Part shown: positions 16,944-25,116 of the stretch, in pieces | Numbering within the stretch: position 1 is the first letter of the stretch | Layout of the letters: the number at the start of each line of letters is the position of its first letter | The notes under the pieces: generated by a model | The model's input: only the letters and a program-made list of their open reading frames with translations | Told to the model about the DNA's origin: nothing | Databases searched by the model: none | Origin: Mycolicibacterium flavescens | GTDB lineage: Bacteria > Actinomycetota > Actinomycetes > Mycobacteriales > Mycobacteriaceae | NCBI GenBank assembly: GCA_900637135.1 | Contig: LR134353.1 | Coordinates: 4,092,001-4,156,000, forward strand | Direction of reading: 5' to 3' | DNA: 64,000 bases | Translations under genes and position numbers: made by a program

Positions 16944-18938
16944 ATGCGCTATGTCGTTACCGGCGGTACCGGGTTTATCGGCCGACGGGTCGTGACGCGG
17001 TTGTTGGCCCACAGCAGCGACGCCGAGGTGCTGGTGCTCGTCAGACGCACTTCGCTGTCGCGGTTCGAGCGATTGGCCACGACCTGGAGTGAACGCGTGA
17101 AACCCCTGATCGGCGACCTCGGCGAACCGCACCTTGGACTCACGCCCAACGACGTCACCGACATCGGCTCCGTCGATCACGTCGTGCACTGCGGCGCGGT
17201 CTACGACATCACCGCCTCCGACGCCGATCAACGTGCGGCCAACGTCGACGGCACCCGCACGGTGGTCGACCTGACCTTGCGGCTCGACGCGACGCTGCAC
17301 CATGTGTCGTCGATCGCGGTCGCAGGCACGTTCCGCGGCGAGTTCACCGAGGACGACTTCGACGTCGGCCAGGACCTGCCCACGCCGTATCACCGCACCA
17401 AGTTCGAGGCCGAGCAGATTGTCCGCACAACCCCCGGTTTGCGGTACCGCGTGTACCGGCCTGCCGTCGTCGTGGGCGATTCGAACACCGGCGAGATGGA
17501 CAAGGTCGACGGCCCGTACTACCTCTTCCCGGTGCTCGCGAAATTGGCCAAGCTACCGTCGATCGCGCCGATCGCCCTGCCCGAGGCCGGCCGCACCAAC
17601 CTCGTCCCGGTCGACTACGTGGCCGACGCGCTCGTCGCGCTGGTGCACCTGCCCGACCGAGACGACGAGACGTTCCATCTGACCGCACCGAAATCCGTTG
17701 GATTGCACGGAATCTACCGTGGTGTGGCGAAGACGGCAGGGCTTCCGCCGCTGCGGGCGTCCCTGCCCCGCTCCACCGCGACACCGTTCCTGAGGGCCTC
17801 CGGCCGCGCCAAGGTGATCCGCAATATGGCGCTCACCCAGATCGGCCTGTCCGCCGAGATCCTCGACGTAGTCGGGCTGATGCCGACGTTCACTGCCGAC
17901 CGCGCCTCGGAAGCGTTGCGCGGCACGGGAATCACGGTTCCCGACTTCGCCGACTACGCGCCTGCCCTGTGGCGCTACTGGGCCGAACATCTTGATCCCG
18001 ACCGGGCGCGTCGCGACCATCCCCGCGGCCCGCTGGTCGGCAGGCACGTGATCGTCACCGGCGCATCGAGCGGGATCGGCCGGGCTTCGTCCCTGGCGAT
18101 CGCCGAACGTGGCGCGACAGTATTCGCGTTGGCGCGCAACGCCGATGCCCTCGACGACCTCGTGGCCGAAATCCGGGCCGACGGCGGTCAGGCGCATGCG
18201 TTCACCTGCGACGTCACCGACTCGACATCGGTAGAGAGCACCGTCAAGGACATCCTGGGCCGGTTCGGCCACGTCGATTACTTGGTGAACAACGCGGGCC
18301 GATCGATTCGCCGCTCGGTGATCGCCTCCACCGACCGCCTGCACGACTATGAGCGGGTGATGGCCGTCAACTACTTCGGCGCGGTGCGGATGGTCCTTGC
18401 GCTGCTCCCGCATTGGCGTGAGCGGCGATTCGGCCACGTCGTCAACGTGTCCAGCGCCGGTGTGCAGGCGCGCAACCCGAAATACAGTTCCTACCTTCCG
18501 ACGAAGGCCGCGCTCGACGCGTTCGCCGATGTTGTCGCGACCGAGACGCTGTCCGACCACATCACATTCACCACCATCCATATGCCGTTGGTGCGTACGC
18601 CGATGATCGTGCCGTCGCGCCGGCTCAATCCGGTTCCGGCCATCAGCGACGAGCACGCCGCGGCGATGGTGGTGCGCGCGCTGATCGACAAGCCGGCCAG
18701 GATCGACACCCCGCTGGGCACGCTCGCCGACTTCGGCAACTACTTCACGCCGAAACTCTCGCGGCGGATCCTTCACCAGCTCTACCTCGGGTATCCGGAT
18801 TCGGCTGCGGCCCGCGGCGTGCCGACAGCCCCGTCGGCCTCGCTCACCACGCGTCGCCCGAAGCGACCCGTCCGCACCGTGCGAGTTCCGCGGCCGGTGA
18901 AGTCCGCGGTGCGCCTGGTACCGGGTGTGCACTGGTAA
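16944..18938 (+). CDS. acrA1: AcrA1-type fatty acyl-CoA reductase (fused extended-SDR and SDR)
   Basis: A 664-residue bidomain protein, counterpart of Rv3391. The N-terminal extended SDR has the NAD(P) motif GGTGFIGRR (6-14) and a YHRTK active site near 145. The C-terminal classical SDR has TGASSGIG (about 371-378), NNAG, catalytic Ser in VNVSSAGV (about 501) and YLPTK (about 516). Such enzymes reduce fatty acyl-CoA to aldehyde or alcohol, as in wax ester or lipid synthesis. It is divergent from htdY with 55 bases between starts, so the two lipid genes probably share a control region. The start matches the beginning of the Rossmann fold. Confidence 0.9.
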   Translation: MRYVVTGGTGFIGRRVVTRLLAHSSDAEVLVLVRRTSLSRFERLATTWSERVKPLIGDLGEPHLGLTPNDVTDIGSVDHVVHCGAVYDITASDADQRAANVDGTRTVVDLTLRLDATLHHVSSIAVAGTFRGEFTEDDFDVGQDLPTPYHRTKFEAEQIVRTTPGLRYRVYRPAVVVGDSNTGEMDKVDGPYYLFPVLAKLAKLPSIAPIALPEAGRTNLVPVDYVADALVALVHLPDRDDETFHLTAPKSVGLHGIYRGVAKTAGLPPLRASLPRSTATPFLRASGRAKVIRNMALTQIGLSAEILDVVGLMPTFTADRASEALRGTGITVPDFADYAPALWRYWAEHLDPDRARRDHPRGPLVGRHVIVTGASSGIGRASSLAIAERGATVFALARNADALDDLVAEIRADGGQAHAFTCDVTDSTSVESTVKDILGRFGHVDYLVNNAGRSIRRSVIASTDRLHDYERVMAVNYFGAVRMVLALLPHWRERRFGHVVNVSSAGVQARNPKYSSYLPTKAALDAFADVVATETLSDHITFTTIHMPLVRTPMIVPSRRLNPVPAISDEHAAAMVVRALIDKPARIDTPLGTLADFGNYFTPKLSRRILHQLYLGYPDSAAARGVPTAPSASLTTRRPKRPVRTVRVPRPVKSAVRLVPGVHW

Positions 18939-18949
18939 CCGCCTGTCCC

Positions 18950-18955
18950 TATCGT
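18950..18955 (+). promoter_or_regulatory. -10 element of a leaderless promoter for iunH
   Basis: TATCGT is followed by seven bases and then GTG 18963, the spacing expected when transcription starts on the first codon. It lies in the 24-base gap after acrA1. Confidence 0.45.
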
Positions 18956-18962
18956 TGGCCAG

Positions 18963-20003
18963 GTGAAACAGCCAGTCTTCGTCGACGTCGACACCGGCGT
19001 TGACGACGCGATGGCGTTGGCATACCTGTTCGCCAGTGACGACGCCGAGGTGGTCGGTATCGCATCGACAGCGGGAAATGTTCCGGTACAACAGGTTTGT
19101 CGCAACAACCTCGGTCTGTTGGACATGTGCAGGATGCCGGACATCCCCGTGTCGAAAGGGTCCGAGCAGCCCGTCAGCTCGCCGCTGCGCACCGCAGAGG
19201 ACACCCACGGTCCTGAGGGGATGGGGTACGCGCAGTTACCCGCCTCCGAGCGCCGGCTCACCGAGTACGACGCTGCCGAGGCGTGGGTGCGTGCCGCTCA
19301 CGCCCATCCCGGCGATCTGATCGCGATCGCCGTCGGCCCACTGACCAATCTCGCGCTGGCGCTTCGCGCCGAACCCGCCCTTCCCACGCTGCTGCGCCGG
19401 CTGGTCATCATGGGCGGCGCGTTCGACTACCGCGGTAACACGACCCCGGTCGCCGAATGGAACATCAGCGTGGACCCGGAAGCCGCCGCCGAGGTGTTCA
19501 CCGAGTGGACGGCCGCGTGGGGAGCCGAGAAACCCTCGCACCTCCCAATCGTGTTGGGGCTGAACCTGACCGAACACATCGCGATGACACCCGCCCTGTT
19601 GAACCGGCTCGCGGAGGAGGCCGGAGCGGAGTCGGTGGCGATGAGCGTGTCCGACGACCGCGGCACCCGGTCGGCGTCGGACAACCCGCTGATCGCGGTG
19701 CTGGAGGACGCGATGCGGTTCTACTTCGAGTTCCATTTCGACCAGGGCGAGGGTTATCTGGCGCATCTGCACGACCCGCTGGCCGCGGCGGTGGCGCTGG
19801 ACCCCGACCTCGTCACCTACCGGCCGACCACCGTCGACGTCGAGTTGACGGGCACACTGACCCGCGGCATGACCATCGCCGACTGGAGCAACCGGTGGGG
19901 CCGGGAACCCAACGCGCTCATCGGTGTTGACGTCGACCCGGGAGCGTTCTTCGACCGGTTCATCGCCCGCGTCGGCGCGCTCGCGCGAGCGCTGAACGGT
20001 TAG
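18963..20003 (+). CDS. iunH: Inosine-uridine preferring nucleoside hydrolase
   Basis: A 346-residue nucleoside hydrolase, counterpart of Rv3393. The Ca-binding N-terminal motif DVDTGVDDAMAL (8-19) is intact, as are IAVGPLTNLALAL and the NISVDPEAA segment. These enzymes cleave the N-glycosidic bond of purine or pyrimidine ribonucleosides for salvage, which fits the purine genes guaA, guaB2 and guaB3 nearby. Start GTG 18963. It converges with the small membrane-protein gene, overlapping by four bases. Confidence 0.92.
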   Translation: MKQPVFVDVDTGVDDAMALAYLFASDDAEVVGIASTAGNVPVQQVCRNNLGLLDMCRMPDIPVSKGSEQPVSSPLRTAEDTHGPEGMGYAQLPASERRLTEYDAAEAWVRAAHAHPGDLIAIAVGPLTNLALALRAEPALPTLLRRLVIMGGAFDYRGNTTPVAEWNISVDPEAAAEVFTEWTAAWGAEKPSHLPIVLGLNLTEHIAMTPALLNRLAEEAGAESVAMSVSDDRGTRSASDNPLIAVLEDAMRFYFEFHFDQGEGYLAHLHDPLAAAVALDPDLVTYRPTTVDVELTGTLTRGMTIADWSNRWGREPNALIGVDVDPGAFFDRFIARVGALARALNG

Positions 20004-20260
20004 AGGATCACCGAGACCACGACCGCCAGGAACAACAGCAGAAAGATCGCGAGCGCGATGACGCTGACGACGGCTGTCGGTGTCCACCGGTGCCGCGGCC
20101 GGGACTCGACGGCGCCCACACCGGAGATCTGGTCGGAGTCGGGCGGCGTCGACCCCGGCGGCACTCCGCCACCGGGTTCGAGGTCCGGCGTGTTGGACGG
20201 TTCTGGGTCGGGCGGTATGGCGGTCATCGACGCACGGGTACCCCATCGCGCGGTCGTCAT
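20000..20260 (-). CDS. Small Pro-rich single-TM protein coupled to imuB (DUF6480-like)
   Basis: An 86-residue protein with a Pro/Asp-rich soluble N-terminus (PDPEPSNTPDLEPGGGVPPG, about 17-36) and one C-terminal hydrophobic helix (about 64-86) ending at the last residue, as in tail-anchored proteins. The Pro-rich segment resembles actinobacterial DUF6480, whose function is unknown. ATG 20260 overlaps the imuB stop as ATGA, so it is translationally coupled to imuB and should be induced with it under LexA. An internal ATG at 20227 begins nearer the conserved part and is an alternative start. Confidence 0.7.
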   Translation of the reverse strand: MTTARWGTRASMTAIPPDPEPSNTPDLEPGGGVPPGSTPPDSDQISGVGAVESRPRHRWTPTAVVSVIALAIFLLLFLAVVVSVIL

Positions 20261-21876
20261 TCATAAATCCCTTCGACGTACCACCGTCGCTGCCGGTAGC
20301 ACAGCAGCAAGGCCTGCCCCGGTCGGGCTTCGCGTGAGGACTCGTCGTCGAGCAACACCTGTGCGCGGGCGGTGCGGCCGGCTTTGCGGCCTTCCGGATC
20401 CCACCATCGTTCGTCGACCGGCCATGGTCCTGCCCACCAGGTCAATCTGCCCGCCTTGACGGCCTTGCCCGGCGCGTCCAACCGCGCGGGATCGGTGGAG
20501 AACAGGCCACGAGCGGTCACCCGCACCGGACGGCCGTCGGCGTCGAACAACTCGACCGGATCGTCGAGCAGCACGGTCGGCGACGGTTCGGGCAGCTGGC
20601 CCGGCCACGGCTGACACGGATCGGCCCGCGGCACCTGCTCATCCCCCAGCGGGGTGAACGTGATGCGCTCGGCAGGGCCTCGACCGCCGCTGAGCACCGG
20701 GACCTGCACCGCCTCCGGCCCCAGCAGACCCTGCACGCGCACCAGCGCACGACGGGCGCGCAGTCGATCCTCTTCACCCACTCCGCCCCACAGTGGCAGC
20801 TGCAGCGCCTCGGCCGACACCACCTCCACCGGGCGCAACCGGATCACCGTGATGGGCGCGGTGGGCCGGTCGTTGGGGTTGCGCCTGTTCAGCCAGCCGT
20901 CAAGCTGCCAGCGCACCCGGTCGGCGGTGGCATCCTCGGTCAGCGGTTCGGCACAACGCCAAACTCGTTCCAGCTCTTCACCATTGGCGGTGCGGGCATG
21001 GATGGCCAGTCGGGTGCATCCCACACCGGACGCGGCCAGGGTGCGGTGCAGGTCGGCGGCCAGCGACCGTCCGGCGAAAGCGGCGGCGTCCACCCGGTCG
21101 ATCGGCGGATCGCAGTCCATGACGGCGTCGAGGTCGGGATCGGGATCCCGGCCTGACGGACCACGGGTGGGCTCGCCGCAGGCGAATTGGTGCGCGGCCA
21201 CCGCGTCGGCCCCGAACCGCGAGGCCACATCGCTGCGGGACAGCGCGGCGAACTGTCCGATGTTGCGAATCCCCATGCGCCACAGCAGGTCCGCCAGGTC
21301 TTCCCGGCCGGGGGCGGCCAGGCTGGGCTCGGTGGCCAACTGGCGGATCGACAGCGCCGACAGGAACAGCGCATCCTGTCCGGGCTCGACGATCCGCCCC
21401 GCCCGCGCGGCGAAGACCGCAGTGGGCAACTGGTCGGCGACTCCCACCTGACATTCGGCGCCGGCGGCGGCCACCGCGTCGACCAACCGCTCAGCGGCGG
21501 CCTGTTCGGACCCGAAGTAGCGGGCCGCGCCCCGGACCGGCAGCACCAGCAGGCCCGGCCGCAACACTTCGGCACGTGGTACCAAGTCGTCCACCGCGAT
21601 CGTGACGTTTTCGAAGTGGCGGGCATCGCGCGCCGGATCGGCGGTGACCACATGCAGTTCCGGGCACCGGGCTTGGGCTTCCCGGCGACGCAGCCCGCGT
21701 CGCACTCCCGCCGATCGGGCCGATGCCGAACAGGCGATGACCCGGTTGGCCAGCGTCACCGCGATCGGGGCGGTCGGCGGCAGGTCGGCTGCGGCCGCCG
21801 CGGCGACGGCCGGCCAGTCCATGCACCAGATGGCCAGAACGCGCGACCGTGACGAGTCGCGGGAAGAGCGGGCCAC
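20257..21876 (-). CDS. imuB: ImuB, inactive Y-family polymerase of the mutasome
   Basis: A 539-residue DinB/Y-family-like protein, counterpart of Rv3394c. Fold blocks are recognisable (palm near LAIWCMDWPAVAA; helix-hairpin-helix near LLWRMGIRNIGQFAAL), but where active Y-polymerases have the S-x-D-E catalytic pair this protein has LRPGLLVLPVRG, so it should not polymerise. In mycobacteria ImuB is the hub that binds the beta-clamp, ImuA' and DnaE2. A candidate clamp-binding segment is QLPLWG (about 370). The start GTG 21876 directly follows the imuA' stop. Same LexA-controlled transcript as imuA'. Confidence 0.94.
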   Translation of the reverse strand: MARSSRDSSRSRVLAIWCMDWPAVAAAAAADLPPTAPIAVTLANRVIACSASARSAGVRRGLRRREAQARCPELHVVTADPARDARHFENVTIAVDDLVPRAEVLRPGLLVLPVRGAARYFGSEQAAAERLVDAVAAAGAECQVGVADQLPTAVFAARAGRIVEPGQDALFLSALSIRQLATEPSLAAPGREDLADLLWRMGIRNIGQFAALSRSDVASRFGADAVAAHQFACGEPTRGPSGRDPDPDLDAVMDCDPPIDRVDAAAFAGRSLAADLHRTLAASGVGCTRLAIHARTANGEELERVWRCAEPLTEDATADRVRWQLDGWLNRRNPNDRPTAPITVIRLRPVEVVSAEALQLPLWGGVGEEDRLRARRALVRVQGLLGPEAVQVPVLSGGRGPAERITFTPLGDEQVPRADPCQPWPGQLPEPSPTVLLDDPVELFDADGRPVRVTARGLFSTDPARLDAPGKAVKAGRLTWWAGPWPVDERWWDPEGRKAGRTARAQVLLDDESSREARPGQALLLCYRQRRWYVEGIYE

Positions 21877-22560
21877 TCATCCGCCTACCGCGCGGACGGA
21901 ACCGAACGACCGCCCCCATGCCCGGGTGGCCAGCCGGACCCGGCCGATGCGGCCGAAGCCCGGTCGCCCCTGCCCGGTGATCTCATAGCCGCATACCGAG
22001 GCCTCCAACCGGGCCGACGCACCCTGCCAGTCGCCACCGGTGACCAGCAGCGTGCAGCCCTTCTGGCGGGCCCGGGCCACCACTGCCCGCGCGCGGGTGG
22101 CCGGCACCGACCGCCCGCCCAGGCCGAGCACCACCAGATCCATACCGTCCATCAGCACGGCCGCGACCTCGACCGGATCGGCGCCCGGTTCGGGGATGAC
22201 TGCGATCCGGCTCAGGTCGGCGCCCATCTCCACGGCCGCCAGCAGACCGACGTCGGGTTGGCCGACGATCGCGGCGTGCCCACCCTCCGCCGTCACCGCC
22301 GCGACCATGCTCAGCGGCAGCGACCTGGCCCCCGAGACCACCGCCACCGTCCCGCGCGGCAACGACGCCGGAAGCAGCCCGTCCAGCGATTCGGGCATCG
22401 GCAGCAAAGTTTCCGAGTCCGGAAGCGGCTCGCTCGTCGACGCCGCTCCACGACGGCTGCCGCCCACCTTGCTGGACACCGCCGCAATCTTGCGACGCAG
22501 GTGTTCCACCTGTTCAGCGCGGGTAAGCTGACGCTGATCCAGGCTCACGGCGGCTGTCAC
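21877..22560 (-). CDS. imuA': ImuA', RecA-fold mutasome accessory protein
   Basis: A 227-residue protein, counterpart of Rv3395c, from the ImuA/SulA-RecA-like family. The N-terminus (QLTRAEQVEHLRRKIAAVSSKVGG) matches the family and the middle has RecA-like strands (GTVAVVSGARSLPLSMVAAV) without a proper Walker A. It partners ImuB and DnaE2 in damage-induced mutagenesis. GTG 22560 is chosen: AGAGG sits 7 bases upstream and the LexA box is 37-52 bases upstream. The frame reads on to 22632 but that would run through the operator. imuB follows with no spacer. Confidence 0.92.
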   Translation of the reverse strand: MTAAVSLDQRQLTRAEQVEHLRRKIAAVSSKVGGSRRGAASTSEPLPDSETLLPMPESLDGLLPASLPRGTVAVVSGARSLPLSMVAAVTAEGGHAAIVGQPDVGLLAAVEMGADLSRIAVIPEPGADPVEVAAVLMDGMDLVVLGLGGRSVPATRARAVVARARQKGCTLLVTGGDWQGASARLEASVCGYEITGQGRPGFGRIGRVRLATRAWGRSFGSVRAVGG

Positions 22561-22596
22561 AACAGCACCTCTCGCATCGTCTGTCTCACTGGTTTT

Positions 22597-22612
22597 TCGA
22601 ACATTTGTTCGA
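22597..22612 (-). promoter_or_regulatory. LexA/SOS box upstream of imuA'-imuB
   Basis: TCGAACATTTGTTCGA is a perfect TCGAAC-N4-GTTCGA palindrome, 37 bases upstream of the imuA' GTG. It should control imuA', imuB and the coupled small membrane protein. Confidence 0.95.
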
Positions 22613-22678
22613 TATAGCGAGTAAACACCCACCCACCGACAGCGTCAAGCGGTTCAGGCGGTCTTCAGAAGGGGAGAA

Positions 22679-24238
22679 CTACTCCCACTCGATGGTGCCG
22701 GGCGGCTTGCTCGTCACGTCCAGCACCACCCGGTTGACCTCCGCCACCTCGTTGGTGATGCGGGTCGAGATACGTTCGAGGACTTCGTACGGCACGCGCG
22801 TCCAGTCGGCGGTCATCGCGTCCTCGCTGGAGACCGGGCGCAGCACGATCGGATGCCCATAGGTCCGGCCATCACCTTGCACACCCACCGAACGGATGTC
22901 GGCGAGCAGGACGACGGGGCACTGCCAGATCTGGTTGTCGAGCCCGGCGGAGGTCAGTTCCTCGCGCGCGATCGCATCGGCGCGACGCAGCGTCTCCAGC
23001 CGTGCGGCAGTGACCTCGCCGACGATCCGGATACCCAGCCCCGGCCCCGGAAAAGGCTGACGCGCAACGATTTCCTCGGGCAGACCGAGCTCGCGGCCCA
23101 CCGCCCGGACCTCGTCTTTGAACAGCAACCGCAACGGCTCGACGAGCTTGAACTTCAGGTCGTCGGGCAGGCCTCCCACGTTGTGGTGGCTCTTGATGTT
23201 CGCGGTACCCGAACCTCCGCCGGACTCGACGACGTCGGGATACAACGTGCCCTGCACCAGGAAATCGACATCTGGACCGCCGCCCTCGACAAGCCCCCGC
23301 ACAGCCCCTTCGAAAGCCCGGATGAACTCCCGTCCGATGATCTTGCGCTTGCCTTCGGGATTCGTCACGCCGGACAACGCCTCGAGGAACCGGTCGGCGA
23401 CGTCGACGGTGACCAGGTTGGCGTGCGTGGCGGCGACGAAGTCGCGCTGCACCTGGGCCCGCTCCCCCGCCCGCAGCAAGCCGTGGTCGACGAACACACA
23501 GGTCAACCGGTCCCCGACGGCGCGTTGCACAAGCGCCGCGGCGACCGCGGAGTCCACGCCACCTGACAGCCCGCAGATCGCCCGCCCCTCACCGATCTGC
23601 TCGCGGACCTGCTCGACGAGCGCGTCGGCGATGTTGGCAGGCGTCCATGTCGAGTCGATCCCCGCGAACTCGTGCAGGAAGCGGCTTAGCACCTGCTGGC
23701 CGTGCGGGGTGTGCATCACCTCCGGGTGGTACTGCACACCCGCCAGCCGGCGGCCGCGATGCTCGAACGCCGCGACCGGCGCACCGCTGCTGGCGGCCAC
23801 CACCTCGAAGCCGTCGGGCGCCTCGGTGACCGCGTCGCCGTGACTCATCCATACCGGCTGGGTAGCCGGCAGGTCCGAATGAAGCTCTCCCCCAGTGACT
23901 TTCAGCTCCGTACGGCCGTATTCACGGGTTCCCGTCCGCGCGACGGTACCGCCGAGCACCTGCGCCATCGCCTGAAACCCGTAGCAGATTCCGAACACCG
24001 GAACGTCGAGGTCGAACAGCTCCGCGTTCAGTTGCGGGGCGCCGTCCTCGTAGACACTCGCAGGCCCTCCGGAGAGCACGATGGCCTGAGGGTCGCGCGC
24101 CTTGATCTCCTCGACGCTGGCGGTGTGCGGGATCACCTCGGAATACACCCGCGCCTCGCGGACCCGTCGGGCGATCAGCTGCGCATACTGCGCCCCGAAA
24201 TCGACAACCAGTACGGGTCGGGGAGATCCTGATGTCAC
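22679..24238 (-). CDS. guaA: GMP synthase (glutamine-hydrolysing)
   Basis: A 519-residue GuaA, counterpart of Rv3396c, converting XMP to GMP. The class I glutaminase has Cys85 in GICYGFQAM and a His-Glu pair downstream (YHPEVMHT); the ATP-pyrophosphatase has the PP-loop LSGGVDSAVAAAL (about 229), and the C-terminal dimerisation domain ends in KPPGTIEWE. Start GTG 24238. With guaB2 and guaB3 eight kilobases away the window carries the guanine branch of purine synthesis. Confidence 0.97.
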   Translation of the reverse strand: MTSGSPRPVLVVDFGAQYAQLIARRVREARVYSEVIPHTASVEEIKARDPQAIVLSGGPASVYEDGAPQLNAELFDLDVPVFGICYGFQAMAQVLGGTVARTGTREYGRTELKVTGGELHSDLPATQPVWMSHGDAVTEAPDGFEVVAASSGAPVAAFEHRGRRLAGVQYHPEVMHTPHGQQVLSRFLHEFAGIDSTWTPANIADALVEQVREQIGEGRAICGLSGGVDSAVAAALVQRAVGDRLTCVFVDHGLLRAGERAQVQRDFVAATHANLVTVDVADRFLEALSGVTNPEGKRKIIGREFIRAFEGAVRGLVEGGGPDVDFLVQGTLYPDVVESGGGSGTANIKSHHNVGGLPDDLKFKLVEPLRLLFKDEVRAVGRELGLPEEIVARQPFPGPGLGIRIVGEVTAARLETLRRADAIAREELTSAGLDNQIWQCPVVLLADIRSVGVQGDGRTYGHPIVLRPVSSEDAMTADWTRVPYEVLERISTRITNEVAEVNRVVLDVTSKPPGTIEWE

Positions 24239-24266
24239 CCGGTCAGTCTAGTTGGCCGCGAGGACG

Positions 24267-24677
24267 TCAGACGTGCAGCGCGGTGAACGGCTCAAACGGC
24301 AAGTTGCGCATGACGAACCACGCCGCGGTCAGCACCACCGCCACCGGCGCCGACCACCGCAGGTGCTGCCAACTGCGCACCCGTCTGCCCGCCAGAGACC
24401 CGTAGACCCAGGTCCCGTATGCCCACAGCAGGAACACCAACGCGAGCACGCCGAGTGCGTTGAACCGGACCGCCGCGGCGACGTCGAGGTGCAGCAGTGA
24501 GTAGATCATCCGCAGGCTCCCGCACCCGGGGCAGTCGATGCCGAGCAGCGCCTTGGTCGGGCAGACGGGCAGTAGCCCGCCGGACACGGTCGGATCCGCC
24601 AACCAGATCGCCGCGCACCCGCCCACCGCGGCGGTGGCGACCGCCAGCGGCGCGGTGAGCGAGTGCACGTGGATCAC
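24267..24677 (-). CDS. DUF2752 membrane protein
   Basis: A 136-residue protein with three to four hydrophobic segments and the DUF2752 signature CPTKALLGIDCPGCGSLRM (about 39-57), with three conserved Cys. The family is widespread in bacteria and uncharacterised. GTG 24677 overlaps the TGA of the CD225-domain gene as GTGA, so the two are translationally coupled. The in-frame extension to 25061 overlaps that gene entirely and is rejected. Confidence 0.85.
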   Translation of the reverse strand: MIHVHSLTAPLAVATAAVGGCAAIWLADPTVSGGLLPVCPTKALLGIDCPGCGSLRMIYSLLHLDVAAAVRFNALGVLALVFLLWAYGTWVYGSLAGRRVRSWQHLRWSAPVAVVLTAAWFVMRNLPFEPFTALHV

Positions 24678-25000
24678 ATGTAAGCCAGTCCGCCGCCCGC
24701 CAGGCCGATGACGAGATAGATGACGATGACGATGACACCCGCAATCGCACCCCAGATCGCCCACTTCTTGGCATCGTCGGACGCCTTCTGCGCCTGCGCG
24801 TACTGACCCTGGCTCCACAGGCCGGACACCTTGGCGGCGTTGATGATCGACACGATGCCAAACGGCAAGCAGCACAACACCGTAACCAGGATTCCCCATA
24901 CGAGGTTGCTGTCGGGCTGCTGCGCTGGGTAACCACCCCCGGGAGGCGGACCATAACCCTGCGGCGGTGGTGGCGGCGGAGGCTGAGGCGGATAGGTCAT
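24674..25000 (-). CDS. CD225/dispanin-domain membrane protein with Pro-rich N-terminus
   Basis: A 108-residue protein. Residues 1-30 are Pro/Gly-rich (nine consecutive Pro or Gln/Pro positions); 33-57 and 82-105 are hydrophobic. Between them is the CD225-type loop INAAKVSGLWSQGQYAQAQKASDDAKKW, including the Cys-Cys before it seen in many dispanins. Eukaryotic CD225 proteins (IFITMs) change membrane curvature and fusion; bacterial ones are uncharacterised. ATG 25000 has AGGGA just upstream and is preferred over the longer frame to 25252. Coupled to the DUF2752 gene by a four-base overlap. Confidence 0.85.
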   Translation of the reverse strand: MTYPPQPPPPPPPQGYGPPPGGGYPAQQPDSNLVWGILVTVLCCLPFGIVSIINAAKVSGLWSQGQYAQAQKASDDAKKWAIWGAIAGVIVIVIYLVIGLAGGGLAYM

Positions 25001-25116
25001 GGGGGTCCCTTTTCTCGAGTAGCACCCTGTCGGACGGACAAGCTCGCTCAATATAAGGCAATTGTTTGCTGAGTGCGTCAATTTCAAAGCTGCAGTAAGT
25101 TCATCGACGCGCAGGT

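Noticed and set aside
17553..19208. 551-codon minus-strand frame across acrA1 and iunH
   Set aside because: Composition is Arg/His/Gly-rich with no motif, and it is antisense to two clear genes; a shadow of high-GC codon bias. The same holds for 10898-12319 (+), 5259-6233 (+), 49220-50683 (+) and 62137-63657 (+).
20257..21876. ImuB as an active DinB polymerase
   Set aside because: The segment expected to hold the catalytic Asp-Glu pair reads LRPGLLVLPVRG, so the metal site is missing.
24678..25061. 264-residue DUF2752 protein starting at 25061
   Set aside because: The first 128 codons lie over the CD225 gene in another frame; the GTGA overlap at 24674-24677 gives a natural start.
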